From Cytobacillus oceanisediminis (GTDB taxonomy: Bacteria; Bacillota; Bacilli; Bacillales; Cytobacillaceae): DNA of 64,000 bases. The translations under genes were made by a program, and so were the position numbers. Every line of letters starts with the position of its first letter. Within the stretch, counting starts at the first letter, position 1. Of this stretch, positions 51,673 through 61,554 are shown one piece after another. A model generated the notes under the pieces. The model was given only the letters and a program-made list of their open reading frames with translations, ran no database searches and had not been told where the DNA came from. The stretch is from the NCBI RefSeq assembly GCF_007830235.1, contig NZ_VLKI01000001.1:242464-306463 (forward strand), given 5' to 3'.

Positions 51673-51968
51673 GTGTATTATTTATAAAAGAACCTTCATC
51701 TTAATCATTCCTATCTTTTATTAACCCTGCTTCTCATATTGTTTCATTTATTATGTTTCCTTTGCAAAACACATATTATGTTTAATTTTAAAAATACGGC
51801 TGGAAGAACGGCGGTTTAGAATATTTCTAAGTAAAAAAGCTGTCTGAAGGCTAAATAGCCTCATCTCGTGAAAATCCATAGATAAGGCTATTACATGTTT
51901 TCAACTATTTCCTGCAAAAATTTTCATGCTGGACTTCTTGCATCAGCTGTTTAAGCAATTTTTGAAGA
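51673..51968. other. Intergenic region, nothing recognised
   Basis: About 300 AT-rich bases between a gene fragment and the ykvS-like gene. No convincing reading frame, hairpin or repeat apart from a weak GAGGCTATTTAGCC symmetry near 51855. Confidence 0.4.
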
Positions 51969-52160
51969 TTAAACCTCATCAACACGATAATTTTTGTGAT
52001 TTACCACAGTCATTGGTGTTTCAAGGCCTAAACTTGCGGCCATGGAATGATTAATTTTCACTAACGCACTATTATTTCTTATTTTGAAGACCATCCCTTT
52101 TACTGTTAATCCACCTCTCTCAAAAATGATTACATCGCCAGATTGAGCTATATTAGCCAT
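51969..52160 (-). CDS. ykvS: YkvS/DUF2187 family protein
   Basis: 63 residues; AAAGGTG lies nine bases before the ATG. It is a small SH3/KOW-like beta-barrel: GDVIIFERGGLTVKGMVFKI and the family ending TVVNHKNYRVDEV, as in Bacillus YkvS. Probably an RNA- or protein-binding module; function unknown. It follows lgt on the same strand. Confidence 0.88.
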   Translation of the reverse strand: MANIAQSGDVIIFERGGLTVKGMVFKIRNNSALVKINHSMAASLGLETPMTVVNHKNYRVDEV

Positions 52161-52230
52161 TGCTGTATTTCACCTTTCGTTTTTTGTACATGTAAAAAAA
52201 GACTGCGCTTTCCTTTTATCATTTAGAACC

Positions 52231-53055
52231 TTATTCTGACATGGTATTATCTAAATAGCGTATATCAGCATATCCTTTTTTCCTGCGTAACCAGATAAAC
52301 AATATTGATGCGAGGATTAAAACAACTGACATGACTTGAGCAATCCGTAAATGTTCCGTTAGCATTAAGCTGTCTGTTCTCATTCCTTCTATAAAGAAAC
52401 GGCCGAAGGAGTAGTAGATGATATAAGTTAAAAATAACTCTCCTTGCCTTAAATTTACCCGGCGAAGGGACATCAGAACGAAAAATCCGGCAAAGTTCCA
52501 AATAGACTCGTATAAAAACGTCGGATGATAATATGTCCCTTCTATGTACATCTGGTTAATAATAAAATCAGGCAAATAAAGTTGCTCAAGGAAGGCCCGC
52601 GACACGGGTCCTCCGTGTGCTTCCTGATTGACAAAATTCCCCCATCGCCCAATTGCCTGTCCTAAAATAAGGCTTGGTGCCAGTATGTCGGTAAGTTTCC
52701 AAAAGGAAATGCCTTTAACCCTTGCAAATACAATAATTGTCAGGATTGCACCTGTAAGAACGCCGTGCATCGCTAAGCCGCCCTTCCAGATTGACATAAT
52801 TTCAAGAGGATGTTTGGCATAATACTCCCATTGAAATATCACATAGTAAATACGTGCAAATATGACTGAAATAGGGAGAGCAAACAAGACAAGGTCAGCA
52901 AAAATATCTTTTGGAAGATTTCGGCGTTCGCTTTCATTCATGGCAAGCCAAAGACCAAGAAGTGCGCCGCCAATGATAATCGCGCCATACCAGTACAAGT
53001 TGATCGGTCCGAAACTGATCAAAACCCTGTTAATCGGTTCAATCGTTCTATCCAT
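52231..53055 (-). CDS. lgt: Prolipoprotein diacylglyceryl transferase
   Basis: 274 residues with seven membrane helices. Lgt signature [14 protein letters not shown] and the later [25 protein letters not shown] are all present. It transfers diacylglycerol from phosphatidylglycerol to the lipobox cysteine of pre-lipoproteins. Bacillus genomes usually have lgt in the hprK operon; this copy, downstream of an aldolase/dehydrogenase pair, is likely a second one (inference). Confidence 0.93.
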   Translation of the reverse strand: MDRTIEPINRVLISFGPINLYWYGAIIIGGALLGLWLAMNESERRNLPKDIFADLVLFALPISVIFARIYYVIFQWEYYAKHPLEIMSIWKGGLAMHGVLTGAILTIIVFARVKGISFWKLTDILAPSLILGQAIGRWGNFVNQEAHGGPVSRAFLEQLYLPDFIINQMYIEGTYYHPTFLYESIWNFAGFFVLMSLRRVNLRQGELFLTYIIYYSFGRFFIEGMRTDSLMLTEHLRIAQVMSVVLILASILFIWLRRKKGYADIRYLDNTMSE

Positions 53056-53120
53056 TTTTTCATACCTTTCTTTTAAAATTTTTCTAATTTGCCTTAGCCT
53101 GCCGCATTGATTTAAATAAT

Positions 53121-54212
53121 TTATGCCATTGGAACCTGAGGGATAACCTGTCCTTCAATACGTTCAAAAATTTCCTCCAAATTACGGCCTGTAATGGTCA
53201 GACCATGATTTTTAAGTCCAATAACGGCCCTTGCAGGATCCTTTGCTTTCCTAACAAGATTGGCTACGGCTTCTGCCAATTCAATAGTTCCGCAAGGGTA
53301 ATTAATTTCTGTTGCATCTATCCCATCCATCCATGCATGAATATGAACAATAGCCCCTACGTCTGGGTGTTCTTTATAAATCATCCAATGTTCAATAGCG
53401 TCAACCGAAGCTCTTTTTGGCGATATTTTAGGAGGAACACTTACCTCCATTGCGTTTTTTTCCGAATTAAAGCCTTTGATATATAAAATATCCTGTCCAA
53501 TTACACGCATGTTAGCTTTGTTAACACCGCTGGCACTCATCCAAAAAGTTTGATCATTGTGCCTGCTGCTTAAATTTCCATAGCTCAGCCCGCCAATGCC
53601 GTATAGTTTTTTTAACTGACGCATGTCCCGTTCTGATAAATATCTTTCAAGCGGAAACGGTGCTGGCAACAGATTCATTTCATCTAATTTTTTCCCTGAT
53701 ACATACATTTTTTTTGTAATTTCATTTCCATTCCATAGATTTTGCTCCAAATCATCGGCAAAGTGATTGTCAATGACCAGTTGAGCAGAGGCAACTGGCT
53801 CAAGTCTTTTATAAGTCTTGTGGAAAAAATCTTCTGCGTCTTCTTCATTGTGATAACTTAATTTATAAAATCCTTGTTCAGGAGTAATAAAATAAACATT
53901 CGTTTTTTCGCTGTTACGAGCAATGAAAATTAAATGATTCGCTAAAGATCTTATTAAATAGGGATAGGCAATTTCGAAAACATCCTCAGGTTCATCATTC
54001 TTCTCTAATATAGATACGACAAAAGTTGCCTGTGCCTTCCTGCGGTATGGCCGTGGTTTCTCTTGATCAATCACATTAAAGACAATTTTTATTTCTTCTG
54101 CTGGTTCTTCACAAAACTTGTATCCTTCAGATGAAAATTTGTCCTTCAATCCGTCCATATACCATGTTAGAAATGGAGTTTTCTCTGCACCTGTAATAGT
54201 AAAGTTCTTCAT
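53121..54212 (-). CDS. Class II aldolase/adducin-domain protein with extra N-terminal domain
   Basis: 363 residues; AGGAGG eight bases before the ATG. The C-terminal half (from about 185) has the class II aldolase fold: [20 protein letters not shown], the metal histidines in [11 protein letters not shown] and [15 protein letters not shown]. The first 170 residues form a separate alpha/beta domain ([20 protein letters not shown]) that I cannot place. It is 30 bases after a zinc dehydrogenase gene, so both probably act on one sugar or polyol derivative. Confidence 0.8.
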   Translation of the reverse strand: MKNFTITGAEKTPFLTWYMDGLKDKFSSEGYKFCEEPAEEIKIVFNVIDQEKPRPYRRKAQATFVVSILEKNDEPEDVFEIAYPYLIRSLANHLIFIARNSEKTNVYFITPEQGFYKLSYHNEEDAEDFFHKTYKRLEPVASAQLVIDNHFADDLEQNLWNGNEITKKMYVSGKKLDEMNLLPAPFPLERYLSERDMRQLKKLYGIGGLSYGNLSSRHNDQTFWMSASGVNKANMRVIGQDILYIKGFNSEKNAMEVSVPPKISPKRASVDAIEHWMIYKEHPDVGAIVHIHAWMDGIDATEINYPCGTIELAEAVANLVRKAKDPARAVIGLKNHGLTITGRNLEEIFERIEGQVIPQVPMA

Positions 54213-54242
54213 ATAGTCTTCCTCCTGTTTTCTATCAAATTG

Positions 54243-55466
54243 TTATGGTTCAAATACCACTTTTATGGCGGCACCATTTTTTTTATTTGTGGCAGTAACA
54301 AGAGCATTTCTGTAATCTTCTAACGGAAAGCGGTGAGTTACCAAAGGTGATAGATCTACTTTTCCTTCATTCATTAATTTAATGGCGATTTCAAACGTTC
54401 GAGTTCTCTTACCTTGATACATTTCTGTACTGTATGCAAAGCTCCCTTTTACGTCTAACTCATTAAGCCATACGGTCGTCCAATCAACTCCATCCATTAT
54501 GCCTGCTAAACCTAAGAGTACAACCTTTCCGCCGTTTCTGGAAAACCGGAGGGCGTCATTTATACTTTGTTTCTTTCCTACACATTCAAAGACCATGTCT
54601 GCCCCTCCCTGTATTACCACAGGCCCAAAAAGCGGCTTAAGGATCTTTCCTCCAAGCGTTTTCGCCAGGTCATCTTCATAGGTTTTTTTCCTAAGATGGA
54701 TGATTTCGTTCGCCCCATAATTGGCTGCCAGCTCTGCTTGAAAAGGATGTTTTACCAGTGCAGCAATTCTGCATGGGATTCCCAATGCTCGAATAGCAGC
54801 AATCACACATATCCCAATAACCCCGCCCCCAATGACCAATACAGTGTCGTCTTGCTTGGGGGGGTTCCTTAAAACACTATGTAATGCACAGCTAAAAGGC
54901 TCTATCATCACGCCGTTTAAATCATTCACATCATCAGGGAGTTTAAAGGCCTGGCTTTTATGAGCCACCAAATATGAACTCCATCCGCCGCCTGTGTCAC
55001 GGCACGCACCTATTAACAAACCTGGTGACAAATTCCCTTCAGTCTTGTATGAACACAAACTAAAGTTGCCTTTTAGGCATGCGGGACATGGCTCTTCTAT
55101 CCCTCTCGCATGACAGGACAAAATTGGGTCTATTACAACTCGGTCTCCCGGCTTTAAATCAGCAGCTTCTAATCCTGTTTCCGCGATTTCACCTACAATT
55201 TCATGTCCGATTGTAAATGGGAAAGAGACAAATGGGGAAGTAGCTGGACTATCATTTAAGAAAAGAAGATTCAGATCACTGCCGCAAATACCCCCATATT
55301 TCACCCTCACTTTTACCCAATCTTCATTTGGAAGTACCGGCTCCGTCTGGTCGTAAAAACGGAGACAGGAAAAACGAGAATCCCAAAAAAACGAAGGGAA
55401 AAATCTGCCTATTATCTTGCTTGAAATATAACGGGGTATCTGATAATCAAATTGCAAAGCTTTCAA
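54243..55466 (-). CDS. Zinc-dependent alcohol/polyol dehydrogenase (MDR family)
   Basis: 407 residues from a TTG start at 55466 with GGTGAGG before it. Catalytic-zinc residues in GGICGSDLNLL and FTIGHEIVGEI; structural-zinc cysteines in CHARGIEEPCPACLKGNFSLC as four Cys; NAD-binding VLVIGGGVIGICVIAAI. It belongs to the medium-chain dehydrogenases that oxidise sorbitol, threonine and similar alcohols. First gene of an operon with the class II aldolase protein, possibly continuing into lgt. Confidence 0.9.
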   Translation of the reverse strand: MKALQFDYQIPRYISSKIIGRFFPSFFWDSRFSCLRFYDQTEPVLPNEDWVKVRVKYGGICGSDLNLLFLNDSPATSPFVSFPFTIGHEIVGEIAETGLEAADLKPGDRVVIDPILSCHARGIEEPCPACLKGNFSLCSYKTEGNLSPGLLIGACRDTGGGWSSYLVAHKSQAFKLPDDVNDLNGVMIEPFSCALHSVLRNPPKQDDTVLVIGGGVIGICVIAAIRALGIPCRIAALVKHPFQAELAANYGANEIIHLRKKTYEDDLAKTLGGKILKPLFGPVVIQGGADMVFECVGKKQSINDALRFSRNGGKVVLLGLAGIMDGVDWTTVWLNELDVKGSFAYSTEMYQGKRTRTFEIAIKLMNEGKVDLSPLVTHRFPLEDYRNALVTATNKKNGAAIKVVFEP

Positions 55467-55823
55467 AAAACCTCACCTTTTTCTTTAACATATTCAAATT
55501 GTAACTTTTACAATTCTTTTACTTTTTATTCATGTATTTGATATATATGGAAAGCAGATGATAGAAAAAAATCTATAAGTTTGAGTAGAAATGAAGAAAT
55601 CAACCAAAATAAATACAGGTTATAAAAAAAATCCGTATTGCTGCCTTAAGGCAGGTGAAAACGAATTCATATTATGGTATTAACATTCAATATTCACACT
55701 GGAAAAAGGATGGATAAGAGAGTGGATTGTGAAAAAGCGGGGAATTAATTTATAAAATTTTTCACCCAGGGCTATACTAATTATTGTTTTCCAAATATAT
55801 CAATACTTGGAAGTGTAACGAAA
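55467..55823. other. Divergent intergenic region, no gene seen
   Basis: About 360 AT-rich bases between the dehydrogenase and plsC-like genes. It must contain both promoters. No obvious repeat or hairpin with T run. Confidence 0.5.
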
Positions 55824-56411
55824 ATGCTTCATTCTATACTAAAACCTGTTGTGAAATTATTTATACAATTAAAATTTCGCATTCAAATCATTGGATTGGA
55901 GAATATTCCTTCTAATACTCCGCTGATTGTAGCTGCGAACCATGTGAGCAACTATGACCCTATCCTGCTATCTTGTATGTTTGATTGGAAAATTCATTTT
56001 ATGGCTAAAGCCGAATTATTTCGTAATTTTTTTTCAAAATGGTTTTTTACCAGTGTATATGCTTTTCCGGTCGATCGCCAAAGCGGAATTGCTATACGCC
56101 CTATACGCCAGGCACTTGCGATTATAAATACTGGAAAAGTTTTTGGTATTTTTCCGGAGGGAAAAAGGTGTAAAAATGGTGAAATGGTTCAGCCTAAAAA
56201 AGGAGTAGCTTTTATCGCAGCTAAAACGAATGCCCCTATCCTTCCGATTGCAATTATTGGGGTAAAAAAAGGGATTCGGCCACCGCTAAAAATTGTGATT
56301 GGACCACAAGTAAATGTTTGTCAATTAGACAACTCCGATTATACTTCTCTTTCTCGATATGTTATGGACCAGATCAATGATTTAGAGTTAAAGCATTCAA
56401 TGAATAGCTAA
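55824..56411 (+). CDS. 1-acyl-glycerol-3-phosphate acyltransferase (PlsC-like)
   Basis: 195 residues with one N-terminal hydrophobic stretch. Acyltransferase motif I AANHVSNYDPILLSC (HxxxxD, here NHVSNYD), motif III FGIFPEGKRCKNGEM and motif IV PILPIAIIGVK. It would acylate lysophosphatidate. Ribosome site GGAAG is weak. It is followed at 18 bases by two lipid-kinase genes, giving a phosphatidate-related cluster, probably paralogous to the housekeeping enzymes. Confidence 0.9.
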   Translation: MLHSILKPVVKLFIQLKFRIQIIGLENIPSNTPLIVAANHVSNYDPILLSCMFDWKIHFMAKAELFRNFFSKWFFTSVYAFPVDRQSGIAIRPIRQALAIINTGKVFGIFPEGKRCKNGEMVQPKKGVAFIAAKTNAPILPIAIIGVKKGIRPPLKIVIGPQVNVCQLDNSDYTSLSRYVMDQINDLELKHSMNS

Positions 56412-56429
56412 CTAAAAAAGAGGTTTTTC

Positions 56430-57332
56430 ATGATGTCTCACAAACAGGCTTTAATCATATATAACCCATTGTCAGGGAAACGAAAAAAACATAGTGCATT
56501 TCCGATATTGCTAAATAAACTCTCAGAAATAGGTTATCATTTAACGGTTAATGAAATAAACGAGGTTAATAACATGAATAACCCGATTAGAAAGGCTTGT
56601 ACACAAAAATGGGATGCAATATTCATTGCAGGAGGGGACGGAACAGTAAATCAAACCATTCAATTTCTGGCAGAAGAAGAGTTTAGACCCAATATTGGAG
56701 TGTTCCCCTTTGGCACGAGTAATGAATTTGCAAAGTTCATGAGAGTTCCAAACAATATTATTGATGTTGTTTCAGTTATTGAGTCAGGGTGCATAACTCC
56801 TGTAGACCTTGGAAAGTTTGGAAACCGATACTTTATAAACATTGCGGCTGCTGGCTGGCTGGCAGATATTACATATGAAACCCCTCCTTTTCTTAAATCT
56901 AAATTTGGTGAATTAGCCTATTGTCTATATTTCTTTAAAAAACTTTTATTCAAAAAGCCATCAGATAACATCTCAATAAATATTTCTGATACTGTATTTT
57001 CTGATCTTTCCTTATTTTTAATTATGAATGGAAACTCTGTTGGTCCATTAGAAAGACTCATCGACGAAAAGATATGTGACGACGGGTATTTCCATCTTCT
57101 AACGTATAAAAAAACCACTCGAATCAAACTGTTATTTCACTTATTTGCGAAATTGCTTAATCTATCTAAAGATCTTTCAATCATTCAACATACAAAAATA
57201 AATGAAGCTGACTTTATGCTGCCTGAGTCAATTTCATTAAATCTTGATGGTGAACTGGCAAGTGTAAATAGCTCTTATTTTCAAGTTCTGCCTCAGCATC
57301 TTAATGTATTTGGCTCTAATAAAAATAATTAA
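56430..57332 (+). CDS. DagK/YegS-family lipid kinase
   Basis: 300 residues. DAGK catalytic features IYNPLSGKRKK, IFIAGGDGTVNQTIQFL (GGDGT) and FPFGTSNEFAKFMRV (usually GTGNDFAR, here GTSNEFAK), then a C-terminal beta domain ending in NLDGELASV. It would phosphorylate diacylglycerol or a similar lipid. The N-to-S/N-to-E changes in the second motif are unusual and may alter specificity. In a row with PlsC and a second kinase. Confidence 0.85.
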   Translation: MMSHKQALIIYNPLSGKRKKHSAFPILLNKLSEIGYHLTVNEINEVNNMNNPIRKACTQKWDAIFIAGGDGTVNQTIQFLAEEEFRPNIGVFPFGTSNEFAKFMRVPNNIIDVVSVIESGCITPVDLGKFGNRYFINIAAAGWLADITYETPPFLKSKFGELAYCLYFFKKLLFKKPSDNISINISDTVFSDLSLFLIMNGNSVGPLERLIDEKICDDGYFHLLTYKKTTRIKLLFHLFAKLLNLSKDLSIIQHTKINEADFMLPESISLNLDGELASVNSSYFQVLPQHLNVFGSNKNN

Positions 57333-57400
57333 ACCCCTGTTTAGTATAGTCATACTTCAAAAAGGAGATAAATAATAAAAATTATGGATAGGTGAGATCA

Positions 57401-58288
57401 GTGTACGGATTTATTGTAAATAAAACATCGGGAAATGGAAAAGCGCTTAGGATTTGGAAAAAAATCGAAAAAATTATTCAGGAAAAAAAAGTCTCATTCA
57501 GTGTTCGATTTACTCAGAAACCAAAACATGCTACTTCACTGGTTCAGGAACTGATTCAAAAAGAAAAAGCAGCAGTAATTATTGCAGTAGGAGGTGATGG
57601 GACTATTCATGAAGTGGTTAATGGATTAGCCGGTACAACTACTCCATTAGGGATTATTCCAGCTGGATCGGGAAATGATTTTTCAAGAGGGTTAGGTATT
57701 CCGCTTAAGTACGATAAAGCCTTAGAACGCATCTTGAAAGGGAAACCTAAAACAATTGATATAGGATATGCAAATTCCCGATATTTTTGTACGGTAGCAG
57801 GAATAGGATTTGATGGGGAAGTAGCCCGGACGACGAATGATTCATTTTATAAAAAGTTCCTTAATTTCTTTCGCATGGGTCAAATCTCATACGTGATCAG
57901 TGCGATAATTGTATTGTTTCGTTATAAGCCTCAGGAGATATCCTTCATGATAGACAAAAAGCTGCATAAGCTTTCAAACGTATGGTTAATTGCAGTAGCC
58001 AATTTACCCTATTATGGTGGTGGGCTTGTCATTTGTCCGAAGGCGGAAAGCAATGATGGTTTATTTGAAATATGTATTGTTCAAGGACTAACTAAATGGG
58101 AATTTATAAGGATGTTCCCTCGAGTATATAAAGGAAACCACACCTCTTCCCCTTCTATTACGATAGTAAAAGGGAAAGAGGTGGAAATTTATGCACCAAC
58201 TCCATTGCTATTGCATGGTGATGGGGAAATGATCGGCCATACTCCCGCCCGAATTAGAATTGAGCCAACTGCATTAAACGTAATTTAA
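57401..58288 (+). CDS. Diacylglycerol kinase-like lipid kinase (DagK/YegS)
   Basis: 295 residues from GTG 57401, six bases after AGGTG (GTG 57392 is possible). VNKTSGNGKAL, AVGGDGTIHEVVNGL and PAGSGNDFSRGLGIP are the classic motifs; the C-terminal LHGDGEMIGHTPARI closes the beta domain. It is a second, standard kinase beside the divergent one at 56430; together with PlsC they suggest recycling of diacylglycerol to phosphatidate. Confidence 0.9.
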   Translation: MYGFIVNKTSGNGKALRIWKKIEKIIQEKKVSFSVRFTQKPKHATSLVQELIQKEKAAVIIAVGGDGTIHEVVNGLAGTTTPLGIIPAGSGNDFSRGLGIPLKYDKALERILKGKPKTIDIGYANSRYFCTVAGIGFDGEVARTTNDSFYKKFLNFFRMGQISYVISAIIVLFRYKPQEISFMIDKKLHKLSNVWLIAVANLPYYGGGLVICPKAESNDGLFEICIVQGLTKWEFIRMFPRVYKGNHTSSPSITIVKGKEVEIYAPTPLLLHGDGEMIGHTPARIRIEPTALNVI

Positions 58289-58293
58289 GGGTT

Positions 58294-58349
58294 GAACCAA
58301 AAATCCTTATTTCCTGCTTATGCAAGAAATAAAGGATTTTTGGTTTTTA
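58294..58349 (+). terminator. Terminator of the plsC-kinase operon
   Basis: AACCAAAAATCCTTATTTC and GAAATAAAGGATTTTTGGTT form a long stem, followed by TTT. Confidence 0.9.
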
Positions 58350-58362
58350 ATAGAAATTATAA

Positions 58363-58467
58363 TTATTTCTTATTCATTTCTTCTAAAGCTTCTTTATAAT
58401 CGAATTCAACTAAAGCCACGATCATTTGATTTATAGTTTTAATCAAAAGTTTAATGAATTCAATCAT
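58363..58467 (-). CDS. 34-residue amphipathic peptide gene
   Basis: Reads MIEFIKLLIKTINQMIVALV, then EFDYKEALEEMNKK. GAAAGGAGG lies seven bases before the ATG. The first 20 residues form a hydrophobic/amphipathic helix, the tail is charged. Size and build recall phenol-soluble-modulin-like or other membrane-surface peptides, without sequence identity that I know. It is convergent with the kinase operon. Confidence 0.6.
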   Translation of the reverse strand: MIEFIKLLIKTINQMIVALVEFDYKEALEEMNKK

Positions 58468-58722
58468 TTAAATGCCTCCTTTCAAATTTTTGAGAAAGGG
58501 TTTTTGCCTTAAAAACCCTGGAATTAAAATTAATTTACACAAAAAGGTATTCTGTTATTCAGATTTTCATTGCAAAATGTTTTGACGAATTTAAAAATGC
58601 CCACCTAAAGGTGAGCATTAAAGAACAATCTATTCTTGAGAGGTTCTAATTATTCAAAATCGAGTTTTCCAAAGGCGATATTATCCATTATATTCAACCT
58701 TTTATAAAATTGTAGTATAAAG

Positions 58723-58753
58723 AAAAAACCCTTGCCAGTTTTTTAGCAAGGTT
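58723..58753 (-). terminator. Terminator of the metallophosphoesterase gene
   Basis: Minus strand AACCTTGC-loop-GCAAGGGTTTTTT, about ten bases past the stop. Confidence 0.8.
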
Positions 58754-58764
58754 TATTAAATTCA

Positions 58765-59580
58765 CTATGAAATTTCATGGTATGTGATTTCAGGACGGCT
58801 GCCAATACGGATATTTACTCCGGTTTGGCCAAGACCTTCACTTATATAAAAAGGTTTTCCACCGTGATAATGCAGCCCTTTGACCATCTTCATCCGTACA
58901 AGTTTACCCATTTTAATCAAATGATAAGGCTTTGGCCAGTGAATTTGTCCTCCATGAAAATGGCCGGATAACAGGTAATCGAATTGCACATTCTCCATTT
59001 CAAGAACAACATTTGGATCATGCGTTAACACTAAATTATCCCCCTCGGGAACTCCCTCATAGGCCTTCTTGACATCACTATGTTTAGTGCTGTAATTATC
59101 GATTCCGATTATATTTAAATTCTCCCCATCAACATGAATGGTGAAATGCTCGTTTTGAAGCGTTTTACAACCATTTATCTCTAATGTTTTTTTCAAATTT
59201 TCAAAGTTTTTTCCTTTTAAAATGTAATCATGATTTCCAAACACTGCAAAAATACCATACTGAGGGTTAAGTTTTTTCAGTACTTGAAGATAAGCCGAAA
59301 GTTTAGGAATGCTTCGTTTACGGTCAAGGAAATCTCCCGTAAGGGCAATGAGATCAATTGGCTGTTCTGAAACCATTTTATATAATTCATCGGGGTTAAT
59401 CGAAATATTTTCAAGGTGCATATCAGATAGGTGAAGAATCTTTAAATTTTTCCCAGACTCTTTAAGCTGTGGACGAGAAACGGAAATTGTATTTATTGTC
59501 ACTTTCTTTGTGTTTTTATTTGCTATTAATAATATATAACCTAAAATAACAGAAAAAGTTAGAATAAAAAATAATACCAT
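58765..59580 (-). CDS. Membrane-anchored metallophosphoesterase (YkuE-like)
   Basis: 271 residues. An N-terminal hydrophobic anchor (FFILTFSVILGYILLIA) and a calcineurin-like domain with metal motifs HLSDMHLENI, LTGDFLDRK, VFGNHDYIL, LTHDPN and LSGHFHGGQIHWP. GGAGGGG lies before the ATG. YkuE-type proteins are bound at the cell surface and cleave phosphodiesters; the substrate here is unknown. Confidence 0.9.
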   Translation of the reverse strand: MVLFFILTFSVILGYILLIANKNTKKVTINTISVSRPQLKESGKNLKILHLSDMHLENISINPDELYKMVSEQPIDLIALTGDFLDRKRSIPKLSAYLQVLKKLNPQYGIFAVFGNHDYILKGKNFENLKKTLEINGCKTLQNEHFTIHVDGENLNIIGIDNYSTKHSDVKKAYEGVPEGDNLVLTHDPNVVLEMENVQFDYLLSGHFHGGQIHWPKPYHLIKMGKLVRMKMVKGLHYHGGKPFYISEGLGQTGVNIRIGSRPEITYHEIS

Positions 59581-59858
59581 CGTAATATCCCCTCCCTCCT
59601 TAAAAAGTATAATAGGAATGAGAGAATAGTCCTAGTGGTATTTAAAGGAAATCCATAAACTGTCTTTTTTACATCTTAAATAAGCTGCTCTTGGCATTTT
59701 TTTCACAAACAGATTTAAAATGTATTTATCAATTTTGAATCGGAAATGCTACTTTTAGGGATAAGATTAATAAAATTTTTGAAAATTGGACTGCCGAATT
59801 TGAAATAACCAGTCATTCCCCACTTACTAAATAAAAATCTGTATAGAGGAGGAAACAT

Positions 59859-60338
59859 ATGTCTGAACATCCAATTCAAGGACTAATGACAGCTGCCATG
59901 GAAAACTTAAAAGAAATGGTGGACGTTAACACCATTATAGGTGACCCTGTTGAAACCCCTAATGGCAGCGTGATATTAACCGTTTCTAAGGTTGGATTCG
60001 GATTTGCAGCAGGCGGGAGCGATTTTAAGCTTAATGGAGATCCAAGTTACGGTGGTCAAGGGCAATCAAAGGGACAACCTTTTGGTGGAGGAAGCGGAAG
60101 CGGTGTTTCCATTACCCCCATTGCCTTCTTAATTGTGAATTCCCATGAAATACAGATGGTTCATTTGGATGAAAGTACGCATTTATATGAAAAAATACTC
60201 GATCCAGCCCCTCAAGCAGTAGATAAGATTCAGCAGATGTTCAATAAGAACGGAAATATAAATAATGGCCAGAACCAACAGAATCAAAGCCGTAACCTGC
60301 AAAATTATAATGGACCAAAGCAGGACTTAAATCTGTAA
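59859..60338 (+). CDS. gerW: Spore protein YtfJ/GerW
   Basis: 159 residues, with AGAGGAGGAAACAT before the ATG. The YtfJ domain is clear: HPIQGLMTAAMENLKEMVD, VNTIIGDPVETPNGSVILTV, GFGFAAGGSDF and GSGSGVSITPIAFLIV. The C-terminus is rich in Asn/Gln (NNGQNQQNQSRNLQ). In Bacillus it is made in the forespore and is needed for germination in some conditions. This indicates an endospore former. Confidence 0.93.
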   Translation: MSEHPIQGLMTAAMENLKEMVDVNTIIGDPVETPNGSVILTVSKVGFGFAAGGSDFKLNGDPSYGGQGQSKGQPFGGGSGSGVSITPIAFLIVNSHEIQMVHLDESTHLYEKILDPAPQAVDKIQQMFNKNGNINNGQNQQNQSRNLQNYNGPKQDLNL

Positions 60339-60584
60339 GTGAAGAAACAAAATCCCTCTGTTATAGGAAAAGAAAAGTACAGCAGGAGGAATCGTCATTC
60401 CCTACTTATCCTAAAAACACAGGAGCTGAGATTAATTTCAGTTCATTATGCCTACTGTCGTGTATTTTTCCACAGACAGGAATATAACATTTTTTGTATG
60501 CTTTAGCTGTTTTTGGAATACATAACCAAACCTCTTTCTCCTTACTCTAATACTGTTGTTCAAATATTAGGAGGAATTCTATCT

Positions 60585-60713
60585 ATGACAGTAAACAGTG
60601 ATGTCATGCAAACACTGGACGGATTAAAAAGCGGATAAGCCAGTATCGAAACTTTTTCACTTGCTGCAGATAACCAAGAAGCAAAACAGCTTTACAGAAA
60701 TGGCAGCAGCTAA
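60585..60713 (+). pseudogene. Broken DUF1657 gene
   Basis: After TAGGAGG an ATG opens MTVNSDVMQTLDGLKSG, then TAA (60636-60638), then in the same frame ASIETFSLAADNQEAKQLYR and a second stop at 60711. DUF1657 proteins (linked to spoVA loci) begin in just this way and run about 68 residues. The gene is inactive by a stop at codon 18 and truncated. Confidence 0.75.
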
Positions 60714-60808
60714 CAGAAGTCGTATGCTATAAATTGAAAATACAAATTCTGTATCATTATCCGTTCTGATATAAGCAACGGAAATATTTAAAAGTGCAGG
60801 TGCTTTCA

Positions 60809-61387
60809 TTGCAATTATCACCTAGAATATATCATTCATTTGTTCGGCCGAAATGGTTTACAAAGGTCTATATTCAAAATAAGATTCAACAGCATTTTGA
60901 TTTTGCAGATAAAAAAGTGCTGGATTTTGGCGCAGGTACAGGGGCAAATTGTACTTTATGTTCGCCAGATCATTATTTTGGGATTGATCCTGATTCACAT
61001 AGGATTAACTTTGCCAAGCGGCTATATGTTCCGTACCGGTTTGAAATATTAACAGGAAATCAACTACCCGCAGAGGATAAGAGCTTTGACTTTGTATTAA
61101 TTATCGCTGTCCTACACCACATTCCGCCAGAAATGATCCAAGGCTATGTAAAGGAGTTTAAAAGGATTTTAAAGCCGGGAGGAAGAATTATCGCAATTGA
61201 ACCATGCTTTTTTGAAAAATCTCCAATCTGCAACTGGTTTATGAAAGTTAATGATAAAGGTGATTATATCCAAAAAGAAGATGTTTATTTAAAATACTTT
61301 ACGGAGGATAACTTTCAGTGCAGCGTGCTGAAAAAATTTAAAAAATGTTTTTTTTACAATGAACTTTATTTTACAGCCTTTCTCTAG
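60809..61387 (+). CDS. Class I SAM-dependent methyltransferase
   Basis: About 192 residues from TTG 60809 (AGGTG six bases upstream; GTG 60794 is an alternative). SAM site KKVLDFGAGTGANC, FGIDPDSHRINFAK, then FDFVLIIAVLHHIP and RILKPGGRIIAIEPC are the usual methyltransferase motifs. The target is unknown; similar small proteins act on lipids or small molecules. No operon partner seen. Confidence 0.88.
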   Translation: MQLSPRIYHSFVRPKWFTKVYIQNKIQQHFDFADKKVLDFGAGTGANCTLCSPDHYFGIDPDSHRINFAKRLYVPYRFEILTGNQLPAEDKSFDFVLIIAVLHHIPPEMIQGYVKEFKRILKPGGRIIAIEPCFFEKSPICNWFMKVNDKGDYIQKEDVYLKYFTEDNFQCSVLKKFKKCFFYNELYFTAFL

Positions 61388-61554
61388 TTTATTCGTTGAG
61401 ACATAAGGTTCTTCTCTATTTGAGAGTAATTTATAGGGTATTTTTAACACACTTATGGCTCTTTTATGTCAACAGGATAATGCCAAGGTACACTACATCA
61501 ATCCATCCACTACGAGTACACGCAATCGCATATAGGCTTTAGTGGGCAGAACTT

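Noticed and set aside
58625..58700. 12-codon minus frame MDNIAFGKLDFE
   Set aside because: Too short to support, although a weak ribosome site exists.
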